Shown piece by piece: positions 16,858 through 25,513 of a DNA stretch of 47,723 nt. Position 1 is the first letter of the stretch, and the number at the start of each line of letters is the position of its first letter. The notes below the pieces were generated by a model. The model ran no database searches. It was not told the origin of the DNA and saw nothing but the letters and a program-made list of their open reading frames with translations. The position numbers and the translations under genes were made by a program. Source of the stretch: Actinomycetes bacterium. Lineage in GTDB: Bacteria > Actinomycetota > Acidimicrobiia > Acidimicrobiales > JAMCQF01. The stretch is taken from the NCBI GenBank assembly GCA_021851885.1, contig JAJZBS010000011.1, positions 1 through 47,723 on the forward strand, in the 5' to 3' direction.

Positions 16858-16975
16858 GCTATAACGTGCGGGCCGGCAGGGGGGCGGCCGGCCGCTGCAC
16901 TAACTGGCTACCAGGGCAATCGGAGGGGGGTCCTGTTCCCTGGGCCTTGCTCTATATTCAACAGTAGCAAGCATT

Positions 16976-16999
16976 ATCTGTCAAACAGGTTTTGCAGAT
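16976..16999. promoter_or_regulatory. candidate LysR-type operator
   Basis: ATCTG-n14-CAGAT inverted repeat with nested CTGTcaaACAG, 20 nt upstream of the LysR start, in a locally AT-rich stretch. Confidence 0.4.
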
Positions 17000-17019
17000 A
17001 TATTGTATCTCTAGATCAG

Positions 17020-17976
17020 ATGGACGTCCGCCAGCTCACCGCCCTCGTCAACGTTGCCGACAACAGCAGCTTCTCGGCGGCTGCCGACGCCTTGGGCACC
17101 GTGCAGTCGAACGTGTCCACACATGTCGCCCGTCTCGAAAAGGAGCTCGGAGCCGTCCTCTACGACCGGCTTGCCGGCCGGTTGACGGCCGAAGGCGAGG
17201 TGGTCGTCGCGCGGGCGCGCCGCGTCATCGCCGAGCTCCAGGCGATCTCCTTGGACGTGGCCGCGCTGACACACGAGGTATCGGGCTCGGTGCGCGTCGG
17301 GATGATCGGGACCACTGCGCGATGGCTCGCACCGCGAATCGTGGCACTCGTTCCCCAGCGCCACCCCCGCGTCCAGCTCGTCGTCGTCGAAGGCACCAGC
17401 ACCGTTCTCGGGCCTCAGCTCGCGTCGGGCCAGCTTGATCTTGCCGTCCTCAACCTGCCGGTCCCCGGTCACGACGTCTCGGCCGAGCTCCTCTTCGAAG
17501 AGGAGCTCGTTCTCGTCGTACCCGCCGACGACGTCCTGGCACGGCGCTCGGAGATATCCCTTGCCGAGCTCACCGACCTCGACCTCATTCTCCCTATACC
17601 GGGGACTGCCTTTCGGGATGAGCTCGATTCGGCGTGCGCACCTCTGGGGATCCGGCTGCGCCCCCGGGTCGAGATCGACGGGACCCGGCTGATCGCTTCG
17701 CTGACTTTCGAGGGCTACGGCCCCGCCGTCTTGCCCGCGACGGCAGTGCCTGCATTCCTGCGCGACGAATGGCGCATGGTGCGCGTGCGCGACCTGCCAC
17801 CCCGGCGTGTCGGCGTGGCCCAGCGCACGCGCGGTCTTCTCTCGGCACCGGCGCGCGCTCTGCACGGCATCTTGCACGAGCTCGTCCGCGAGGCCCAGGA
17901 CATGCCCGACCGCCTTCGCCCGGCACCGGCGGATGCCGACGGCAACCGGCGCACGTCCGAAACCGGGTACGCGTGA
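17020..17976 (+). CDS. LysR family transcriptional regulator
   Basis: MDVRQLTALVNVADNSSFSAAADALGTVQSNVSTHVARLEKELGAVLYDR HTH, then LTTR substrate-binding domain; in-frame ATG within ORF 15808..17976. Confidence 0.92.
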   Translation: MDVRQLTALVNVADNSSFSAAADALGTVQSNVSTHVARLEKELGAVLYDRLAGRLTAEGEVVVARARRVIAELQAISLDVAALTHEVSGSVRVGMIGTTARWLAPRIVALVPQRHPRVQLVVVEGTSTVLGPQLASGQLDLAVLNLPVPGHDVSAELLFEEELVLVVPADDVLARRSEISLAELTDLDLILPIPGTAFRDELDSACAPLGIRLRPRVEIDGTRLIASLTFEGYGPAVLPATAVPAFLRDEWRMVRVRDLPPRRVGVAQRTRGLLSAPARALHGILHELVREAQDMPDRLRPAPADADGNRRTSETGYA

Positions 17977-18106
17977 GCAGCTCGGGGCCACTCCCGCGGC
18001 GTCGGGATCTCCGTGGCCGGTGGCCACAGGCCGCGATCGCACGGGCGCCCGCGGATCCGGCCGGCGGCGGGCCCTTGCAAGCAGGCCACTTCTCCGTCCC
18101 GGGTTC

Positions 18107-18778
18107 TCAGCCCTCGGGGCGCGTCACCCGCCACGCCCCGTTGGCTTTGGGTTGACGCAGCATCAGCCATAAGGGTGGAGCCTGCGGCTCCACCCTGAGC
18201 TCTTGGACGACCTCCCAGCCATGGCGCCGGTAGAAGGGGACGTTGCGCTCCTTCGACGATTCGAGGTAGGCGGGGAGCCCCTCCTCGTCACAGCGCGCAA
18301 GAACGTCCTGCAGAAGACCGGACCCGATACCTCTGCCCTGAAGACTCGGCTCGGTGCCGAGCGTGGCGAGGTACCAATGTGGGTAGGCGGGGCGTGCCAT
18401 GTCGAGGTGGCCGAAGAGGCGCTGTGTGCGCCCCAGGTCCCCCGGCCCCACGTACATGAGCATCGGGAAGAGCCGGATGAAGTCGTGCAGGTCCCGTCGC
18501 GCCATGTCCGGGGGTGCCCAGATGGCCGCGCCCTCGCGCCCCTCCGTCGTGTAGATGGCGCCGCGCGGCAGGAAGATCGTCCGCATCTCGACGGAGAAGA
18601 ACCGCCGGAGCCCGGCTGCCCGGGATCGATCACGGGAGATCAGATAGCACGCGAGCGGATCGTCCAGGAAGGCGCGGGAAAGGACGCGCGCCAACGCAGC
18701 GAGGTCCCGCCGCACAGCGGGGCGGACGCGGGGCCCGGCCGGAAAATCCTCCCGGCCCTCGCCGTCCGCCCTACGCAC
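18107..18778 (-). CDS. GNAT family N-acetyltransferase
   Basis: ARVLSRAFLDDPLACYLI, HWYLATLGTEPSLQGRGIGSGLLQDVLARCDEEGLPAYLESSKERNVPFYRRHGWEV. Confidence 0.9.
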   Translation of the reverse strand: MRRADGEGREDFPAGPRVRPAVRRDLAALARVLSRAFLDDPLACYLISRDRSRAAGLRRFFSVEMRTIFLPRGAIYTTEGREGAAIWAPPDMARRDLHDFIRLFPMLMYVGPGDLGRTQRLFGHLDMARPAYPHWYLATLGTEPSLQGRGIGSGLLQDVLARCDEEGLPAYLESSKERNVPFYRRHGWEVVQELRVEPQAPPLWLMLRQPKANGAWRVTRPEG

Positions 18779-18783
18779 TGCGA

Positions 18784-19551
18784 TCAGCTGCGGAGAATGC
18801 CGCCGAGTATGCCGCCGGCGACGCCGCCGCTGGCACCCGCCGCAGCCGTTCGACCCGCACCGGCATCGCCGAGATAGGGCATGAGCGACGCCGCGAGCAC
18901 GGTGACCGGCATTGACTGGAGCCAGATCCGGCCCGGTCCCGTCAGCACCACGAAGTGATGGGCATCACCGCCGAAGTAGCGGTTGGCGATACCCGGCACC
19001 CGCTCGACCTGGAACGACACCGACGCCTGGAACAGGCCGACATGACCCGGATGGACGCGCATGACCTGACCCGGATCGAGGTCGAAGGTGACCACTTCGC
19101 CCGACAGCTCGACCCAGGCACGTCCGTTGCCTGCGAGGCGCTGGAGAATGAACCCCTCGCCACCGAAGATCCCGCCGCGGAAGCTCTGCTGGAATCCGAT
19201 CGACACCTGTACCCCCGGGACTCCGGCGAGAAATCCGTGACGGTGGGCCAAGTACTCCGCTTCGGCGCCGAGGTCGACCGGGAGGATCTGTCCCGGGAGC
19301 TTCGCGGCGAAGGACACGAACCCGGGAGACCCCTCGGCGGTGAAGGTGTTGAACAGGAGCGAGCTGCCTCCCGCGGCGCGTTTGAGAGCACCCATGAGGC
19401 CCTTGCCGCCGATGCCACCGCCCATTCCGGTCGCCATCTGGACCGCCCCACTCATCCAAGAGAACTCGCCGCTCTCCGAGACGACGCTCTCACCCGGATC
19501 GAGGCCCACTTCGAGGACCGGCATCGTCGTGCCGATGATCTTGTCCTGCAT
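18784..19551 (-). CDS. AIM24/TIGR00266-like protein
   Basis: MQDKIIGTTMPVLEVGLDPGESVVSESGEFSWMSGAVQM, GEGFILQRLAGNGRAWVELSGEVVTFDLDPGQVMRVHPGHVGLF. Start placed at MQDKIIG. Confidence 0.88.
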   Translation of the reverse strand: MQDKIIGTTMPVLEVGLDPGESVVSESGEFSWMSGAVQMATGMGGGIGGKGLMGALKRAAGGSSLLFNTFTAEGSPGFVSFAAKLPGQILPVDLGAEAEYLAHRHGFLAGVPGVQVSIGFQQSFRGGIFGGEGFILQRLAGNGRAWVELSGEVVTFDLDPGQVMRVHPGHVGLFQASVSFQVERVPGIANRYFGGDAHHFVVLTGPGRIWLQSMPVTVLAASLMPYLGDAGAGRTAAAGASGGVAGGILGGILRS

Positions 19552-19704
19552 CACCGACTCCTTCCTGGCGCGGCTCCCAGCCGACGCCGACGCGCCGACT
19601 CTACTAGCGCTCGCGGCCACCGTCCCGGGAGGCAAATCCCGAGACGGTGGCTGCATCGCGGGTGGGGCACGAGGGGGCGGTGTGCCCGCAGCCCGGGGGC
19701 GGCC

Positions 19705-20520
19705 CTATGCGCCGCTGGAGGTGGCCCCGTCACCGCCGGACGCGCTCGGACCCGCGGCGCCGGGACCCCGGTTGAAGGCGGGCATCCCGATACGGACGGA
19801 GGTCGCGTCGAGAGCCATGTGGTTGGCATCGACGGACCCGACGGCGACGATGAAGGTGCCCGACGTCACGTCGGACGCGGTCGCCGATGTCCCGGCATCG
19901 GTGTACGTCGTCGAAGCGGTCACGTTGACCGTGCGCCACATGCCCTGGTCGTCGGCGATCGTGATGGTGTTGCCGCTCACCGAGACGACCGTCCCAGCAA
20001 GGTGCGGCGACACGATGTCGACAGCTACCGCGGTCGGGGTCTGCCCGGACGGAGACGCCGACGCGTTCTGACCGGACGGAGACGGCACGACACGCACGGC
20101 AATGCGCTCACCGGTCGCAAGGGCATCACGAGTCACGGTGGTGCGGTCCTTGTGATAGGTGGTCGACGCGTTCGTCACGAAGGTGCGACTCGTCCCTCCC
20201 GGTCCGCTGACTGTGACCGACGTGCTGGTCAGTGCCGCGAGCGTTCCCACGAACGGACGCCTCGGCGGTCGCTTCTTTCCGCTGTTGGCCGTTCCGGACC
20301 CGGAGCCGGTCCCGGTCGTCGGAGCGGGATGCGAGACGACCTGGGAGCCGGGCCTCGACTGCGTGGTTGGGTTCGTCGCGGCCGACGCTATCCCGTAACT
20401 GCCGAGCGCGAGCCCGACCGTCAGGCCCGCAGCAGGGATGATCCGGGAAGCACGACTGTGCAGCAGACCCCTCCGTTCCTGCCTCCCCTCTGATTCTGTC
20501 TTTTCCGATGCATTCCTCAT
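19705..20520 (-). CDS. secreted DUF5666-like protein
   Basis: N-terminal hydrophobic segment; repeated GTLAALTSTSVTVSGPGGTSRTFVTNASTTY and GTVVSVSGNTITIADDQGMWRTVNVTASTTYTDAG units. Confidence 0.65.
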   Translation of the reverse strand: MRNASEKTESEGRQERRGLLHSRASRIIPAAGLTVGLALGSYGIASAATNPTTQSRPGSQVVSHPAPTTGTGSGSGTANSGKKRPPRRPFVGTLAALTSTSVTVSGPGGTSRTFVTNASTTYHKDRTTVTRDALATGERIAVRVVPSPSGQNASASPSGQTPTAVAVDIVSPHLAGTVVSVSGNTITIADDQGMWRTVNVTASTTYTDAGTSATASDVTSGTFIVAVGSVDANHMALDATSVRIGMPAFNRGPGAAGPSASGGDGATSSGA

Positions 20521-20792
20521 GATGGCGTCCTTCTCTCAGTTGACTGTCCTTCCCCGATGTTTCACTCGATTCATCTGGGTAGGACTGATCATGCGAGCCT
20601 GACCTGTGGGTTCCAGTAAGAGCGCCTTGGAACTTCCCGTGGATTTCCTGGCCAGGCGGACCCCGGCCGCCACGTCACGGTCGCATCCCGATCGATCGCC
20701 ACCGTGGGCCGCTTTCACGACGGTCTCCCGTCGCCGCTCATGGCGAAGCGACAACCGATCCAGGACGCCGGCCCTGTGAGCCCAGGGTCGAC

Positions 20793-22478
20793 TCAGGTTT
20801 CGCCGGAGGTGTGCGTCACAGTGCGCGTGACGCGATCGCGAAGCGGTACCCCGTCCCGACCGACACGCGCAACCGACGCGTGAGCGCCCTGGGTGGGCTG
20901 GGTGCTTCCCCCTGCCTGGGTGCTTCCCCCTGCCTGGGGGGCCCTTCCGGCCAGGGGCTGCGGCGTGGCGGACACGGGGATGCGGACCCAGAAAAGTGTC
21001 TCGGGTGCCCGTGCCCGCAAGGCGGCGCCCCCGGTCGCTGCATCGCCATGCGACCCCACGGCAGCCATGGTGGCGTCGGGCCGCGTGTCGACGCCGACGG
21101 AGCCCCCATGCGCGCGAACGATTGCCGCGACGATCGCAAGACCCAATCCGGTTCCACCGGTCGAGCGAGCTCGCGACGGGTCAGCTCGCCGAAACGGTTC
21201 AAAGATCCGTGCACGGTCTTCGGGCGCGATCCCCGGCCCTCGGTCGGCCACTTCCAAGACCACGTGGTCCGGCTCCCGCTGGACGCGCACGACGACGGGC
21301 GTCCCCGGCGGGGTGTGCTGCAACGCATTCGTCACGAGGTTGTCGATGACACGACGGAGCCGGTTGGCATCGCCGATCACCGTCGACGCGCGCGGGTCTT
21401 CTGGCACCTCCACCGTGATCGGATGGGACGTCGCTTCACTCTGGCCGGCGCGAGCCGCGTCGACAGAGGTCGTTGCCACCTCCGCGATGGCGACCGGCTG
21501 CAAGTCGAGGGGCCTTTCCCGGTCGAGGCGCGCGAGCAGGAGGAGCTCCTCGACGAGCTCTGCCATCCGATCGGCCTCCGCGCGGATGTGGTGCATCGAC
21601 ATCTCCAGGTCCTCCGGCTGTGCCGCCGCGCCCCTGTCGAACATCTCGGAGAAGCCGCGAATCGCCGTGAGCGGGGTGCGGAGCTCGTGGGACGCGTCGG
21701 CAAGGAAGCGCCGCAAACGCGCCTCGGAGGCAGCCCGTGCCGCAAAGGCCTCTTCGATCTCACCGAGCATGGAGTTGAGGGCCGAGCCCAGCCGACCGAC
21801 CTCGGTGTCCGGATGGTCCAGTTCGATCCTCTGAGAAAGGTCCCCTCCGGCAATCGTGTCTGCGGTCTCGGCGATCTCCTCGAGGGGCCTGAGCCCGTGG
21901 CGCACCGCCCACCACGTTAGCGCTCCCAAGGCCAGGATCACGCCGAGCGAGACAAGCAGCTCGACGAGGAAAAGGTCGTGCAGCGTGGCATTCTGAGACG
22001 TCAGAGGGATAGCGATGATGACGGTGCCACCCTGTGCCGTCAGAGGGATGGCAAAGACCCGGTAGGACACCGACCCGCCCGATGTGGCCGTGAAGTACTC
22101 GCCGTCGGCCGGCGACGCTCCCGAGCCGGGCAGCTTGGTCGGGAGATTCGGCTGGGGGGGCGCGGCACCGCCAAAGGTGAAGAAGTCCGTAGCGACGACC
22201 TTGCCCGAGGCGTCCCGCAGCTCGCCGAAGGTGCCCGGCGGGACAAGGTTGCCGGGGCGGACTCCCCGGCCGACACCGAAAGGTTGCCCGCCCGACGACG
22301 CCTCGCCCGCGGTCGCAAGGAGCGCGCGCGTCACAGGGCCCGTCGCGCCTTGGAGCTGGCTGTCCAGCTGGCTCGTCAGGTCCGAGCGCAGCGACGTGAA
22401 GGTGAAGACGTCGGAGACGAGGAGGCCCGCGGCGACCAGGCTGATCAGTACCAGGACCAGCCGGAGGCGGAGGGTCAA
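20793..22478 (-). CDS. OmpR-family partner sensor histidine kinase (HAMP-HisKA-HATPase)
   Basis: FLADASHELRTPLTAIRGFSEMF H box, NLVTNALQHT N box, DRGPGIAPEDRARIFEPFRR, GTGLGLAIV. Confidence 0.95.
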   Translation of the reverse strand: MTLRLRLVLVLISLVAAGLLVSDVFTFTSLRSDLTSQLDSQLQGATGPVTRALLATAGEASSGGQPFGVGRGVRPGNLVPPGTFGELRDASGKVVATDFFTFGGAAPPQPNLPTKLPGSGASPADGEYFTATSGGSVSYRVFAIPLTAQGGTVIIAIPLTSQNATLHDLFLVELLVSLGVILALGALTWWAVRHGLRPLEEIAETADTIAGGDLSQRIELDHPDTEVGRLGSALNSMLGEIEEAFAARAASEARLRRFLADASHELRTPLTAIRGFSEMFDRGAAAQPEDLEMSMHHIRAEADRMAELVEELLLLARLDRERPLDLQPVAIAEVATTSVDAARAGQSEATSHPITVEVPEDPRASTVIGDANRLRRVIDNLVTNALQHTPPGTPVVVRVQREPDHVVLEVADRGPGIAPEDRARIFEPFRRADPSRARSTGGTGLGLAIVAAIVRAHGGSVGVDTRPDATMAAVGSHGDAATGGAALRARAPETLFWVRIPVSATPQPLAGRAPQAGGSTQAGGSTQPTQGAHASVARVGRDGVPLRDRVTRTVTHTSGET

Positions 22479-23215
22479 GCCGGTCTCTCCTTGAGTGGGC
22501 GCAGCACGTAGCCGACCCCGCGGACGGTGTGGATGAGCGCCGGCGCACTTCCGTCGACCTTGCGCCGCAAGTAGCTGATGTAGATCTCCACCACGTTGGC
22601 GTTCCCGTCGAAGTCGTAGCTCCAGACCCTGTCGAGGATCTGCGACTTCGAGACCACCCGACCGGCGTTGAGCATCAGGTAGTGCAGGAGCTTGAACTCG
22701 GTCGGGGTCAAGTTCACCACGGCATCGGCGCGGCGGACCTCGTGGCTGTCCTCGTCAAGCTCGAGGTCGCCGACGACGAGCCTGTTGTCCTGATCAGCCC
22801 CGTGAACCCGGCGCAAGACGGCCCGCACCCGGACGATGAGCTCCTCGACGCTGAATGGCTTGGTCATGTAGTCGTCGCCACCGAGCGTGAAACCGCGCAG
22901 CTTGTCGTCGAGCGTGTCGCGCGCGGTCAGGAACAGGACGGGAAGCGATCCGGCACGACGGTCCGCGCCCAAGCGATCGAGGACCTCGAATCCGTCGAGA
23001 TCGGGGAGCATGACGTCGAGCACGACGAGATGAGGACGAAAGGAGCCCACGGCCTCGATCGCGGCACGGCCTTCGTGGACGACCTTCACGTCGAAGCCCT
23101 CGTAGCGCAGAGCCATGGCGAGAAGATCGGTGATGCTGACCTCGTCGTCGACGACGAGTATGCGAGCCGACCGGGCGGTGCCCGCGTCGGTCAAGCGGGG
23201 GTTTGGTGCGGGCAT
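22475..23215 (-). CDS. OmpR/PhoB family response regulator
   Basis: ILVVDDEVSITDLLAMAL, LVVLDVMLPDLDGFEVL, FTLGGDDYMTKPFS, winged-helix C-term DSHEVRRADAVVNLTPTEFKLLHYLMLNAGRVVSKSQIL; 4-nt overlap with HK. Confidence 0.95.
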   Translation of the reverse strand: MPAPNPRLTDAGTARSARILVVDDEVSITDLLAMALRYEGFDVKVVHEGRAAIEAVGSFRPHLVVLDVMLPDLDGFEVLDRLGADRRAGSLPVLFLTARDTLDDKLRGFTLGGDDYMTKPFSVEELIVRVRAVLRRVHGADQDNRLVVGDLELDEDSHEVRRADAVVNLTPTEFKLLHYLMLNAGRVVSKSQILDRVWSYDFDGNANVVEIYISYLRRKVDGSAPALIHTVRGVGYVLRPLKERPA

Positions 23216-23258
23216 CTCAGTTGGACCTCAGGGGCACCCTACCCCCGAGGCCTGTGAG

Positions 23259-24137
23259 CTACCTGTGAAAGTGACTCCGAGCCTGAGAGTTGGCTGTGAC
23301 ACTTTGCCTCGCCGAGATGGAACTGCCCGGCACAACGGCGCCGGGCGCCGGAGCGCGTGCCGGCGACGGCCGAGTTCGGGCAGCGACCGTGACAACGAAG
23401 ACGACCGCCGCGGCGGCGGTACCTGCGCTCCACCCCCCGACGGCTCCCGTCGCGGCCACCACCACTGCTCCTTCAACGATAGAGATGGCGACGCGCGACG
23501 GACCGGCAAGCGACGAAAGACGCCGGTGGAACGAGACCAACCGGGCCGGCGACGTGATGCCGGCGCCGAGGAAGATCGCCAGGCCGCGCACGAGCCCGAA
23601 GACGACGCCAATCGACAGCGCCGCTGCGCTCGACCCGCTCAGCGCGGAAAGGACGACGGTCAGGTAGGTCCCTGCCGTCATGACGTAGGTGGCAAGACCG
23701 GACCCGATCTGCCAGCCGAAGCCGGAGCCGTAGACCCAAGGCCGGTAGAGGTCGAGCCAGTCCTCGTTGACCTGGCGCCGATGGATCGGGAGCCGGAGCC
23801 CGAAGAGCTCGAGATCGAATGCCCAGGCCGCGCACGCCGCGCACGCCGCCGCCGCGAAAGCGACCGTCGCTCCGCCGTGGGCCGGTGGTGCCAGGCCGAC
23901 CGCCGAGGCGCCGATCTCGGCGATGACGGCGACGAGCCCGAGGCTCGCTCCCCCGAGCAAAGCTCCGGCAACGAACCATGCCGCGGTGGCCGCGAAATGG
24001 TGACGACGCCCTCGCTCGGCAAGGGGTGTCATGGTCGACAGGATCGACAGGCCACACGGTGACCAGGTCGAACGGAGCGCTGCTGCGCAGGAGACCGCGG
24101 CTGCGAGGCCGACAAGGCCCTCCTGTGACGAGATCAT
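23259..24137 (-). CDS. polytopic membrane protein of the mau-like cluster (possibly MauF/CcdA-superfamily-like)
   Basis: Multiple TM segments; STWSPCGLSILSTMTPLAERGRRHHFAATAAWFVAGALLGG resembles CcdA/MauF-type SPCG..S motifs; ATGA overlap with preceding gene. Confidence 0.6.
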   Translation of the reverse strand: MISSQEGLVGLAAAVSCAAALRSTWSPCGLSILSTMTPLAERGRRHHFAATAAWFVAGALLGGASLGLVAVIAEIGASAVGLAPPAHGGATVAFAAAACAACAAWAFDLELFGLRLPIHRRQVNEDWLDLYRPWVYGSGFGWQIGSGLATYVMTAGTYLTVVLSALSGSSAAALSIGVVFGLVRGLAIFLGAGITSPARLVSFHRRLSSLAGPSRVAISIVEGAVVVAATGAVGGWSAGTAAAAVVFVVTVAARTRPSPARAPAPGAVVPGSSISARQSVTANSQARSHFHR

Positions 24138-24634
24138 CGAGAACCCCCTCCTCGGCGAGGCGCCACCGGGAAGGTGGCGGAGACGCGCACCGCCGACAGC
24201 AACCGGTTTGCCTCGCTCGCCAAGACATGGCGCAACCCAAAGCTGCCGATGACGACATACAGGCACAACGCCCTTTTCGCCGTCACGAAGAACGACTGGC
24301 AGCCGGCCTGTCCGGGCAGGTTCCGCTGGAGCGCGTTGGGGCGGAATTCGCCGCCGCTAAGCGGCCAGGGCACGCGCCTCTCGGAGAACAGAGCGGTGTG
24401 TGCGGCCTCGACGTCGTGCTCGAGCAGGGCGACGAAGACGCCGCGCTGGCCCAGCGTCTCGACCGTCCCTCCGCCATAGTCGCCCCGGTTCCGCGCCAAC
24501 GGCACGTTGGCGGCGTGCAGGATCGGCATGGTCACCTCGCCGCGGACGGCGTCTGGTTCGCGCCGGTATATCTCGGCCTCCCAGCCGGCCGGCACCTCGA
24601 CGGACAGGCCGAAGGCTGCGACGGTCGCCGTCAC
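24134..24634 (-). CDS. hypothetical protein in mau-like cluster
   Basis: 166-aa ORF, stop/start 4-nt overlaps on both sides; no motif recognised. Confidence 0.65.
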   Translation of the reverse strand: MTATVAAFGLSVEVPAGWEAEIYRREPDAVRGEVTMPILHAANVPLARNRGDYGGGTVETLGQRGVFVALLEHDVEAAHTALFSERRVPWPLSGGEFRPNALQRNLPGQAGCQSFFVTAKRALCLYVVIGSFGLRHVLASEANRLLSAVRVSATFPVAPRRGGGSR

Positions 24635-25482
24635 CGCGCCTCGTCCATACCGTCCCGCTCGCCGGTCACCGCCCCTTGTTGGGGCCGGCCCGGGTAGAGG
24701 CTCGGATCACCGGGATAGATCCCCGCCGCAGCAAGATCGGCGTCGGCCCGTGTCGCGCGTTCGGCCCCATTGAGATGTGCCCGGTCATGTCCGGCACCAC
24801 CGTGGCGCGGGCCGGCACGGTCGGTCGTGTGCCCGTCGGCATCCGCAACGTCGGCACCCGCAACGTCGTCAGCGGCGAACGAGGCGTCGGCCACGGCCCG
24901 CTGCAGCAGCGCGACGACCTCCTCCCACAGCGGTGCGGACCCCTCCCCCGCGACCGTTCCCGACGGTCCGTCGACCAGCACGAAATGGGGGCCACCAGGG
25001 ACGCCGTAGTCGCGGAAGGCCTCCGTCGACATGACGGTCACGACGTCGCCGGGCGCGATTGACGCGACCGCAGACGGGCTCTCGGCCTCGGGGCCACGGG
25101 TCACGGCGACGAGGCGCGTGTGGGGCCCGAGGTCGCGTGCCCCACCGTTGGCGAAGGCCTCCCAGAAGCCCGCGCACGACGAACAGCCACTCGACAGGAA
25201 GGCGAGCAGCGTGGAGTGACGCACCCCGCTCACGGCGACGGCCACAGCCGAGCCGGTGGGGCTCACGCCGTTGAGATCGTTTGCAACCGCACGCGTCGCT
25301 GCGCGAAGCCGCCTTCCCGTCGGGGCGCGTCCACCACGGTCCGGAGCAGAGGTGGGCTCGTAGACGCCGGCGCCGAGCTCGTGCAGCCGGCGCAGCACCT
25401 CGCCGTGGCTGCGCAACAAACCGACGACGAGGACGGCGAGCAGGGCGACAACGACGGTTTCGACCACTACGAGCGCCAGCAC
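24631..25482 (-). CDS. MauD-like membrane-anchored thioredoxin-fold protein
   Basis: N-term TM VLALVVVETVVVALLAVLVVGLL; LLAFLSSGCSSCAGFWEAFANGG (CxxC), VTVMSTEAFRDYGVPGGPHFVLVDGPSGTVAGEGSA (cis-Pro region). GTG start at 25482 chosen because of an upstream AAAGGA SD. Confidence 0.75.
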   Translation of the reverse strand: MLALVVVETVVVALLAVLVVGLLRSHGEVLRRLHELGAGVYEPTSAPDRGGRAPTGRRLRAATRAVANDLNGVSPTGSAVAVAVSGVRHSTLLAFLSSGCSSCAGFWEAFANGGARDLGPHTRLVAVTRGPEAESPSAVASIAPGDVVTVMSTEAFRDYGVPGGPHFVLVDGPSGTVAGEGSAPLWEEVVALLQRAVADASFAADDVAGADVADADGHTTDRAGPRHGGAGHDRAHLNGAERATRADADLAAAGIYPGDPSLYPGRPQQGAVTGERDGMDEAR

Positions 25483-25513
25483 GACCCGTCCTTTCTCGTC
25501 ACCGCGACACTCC

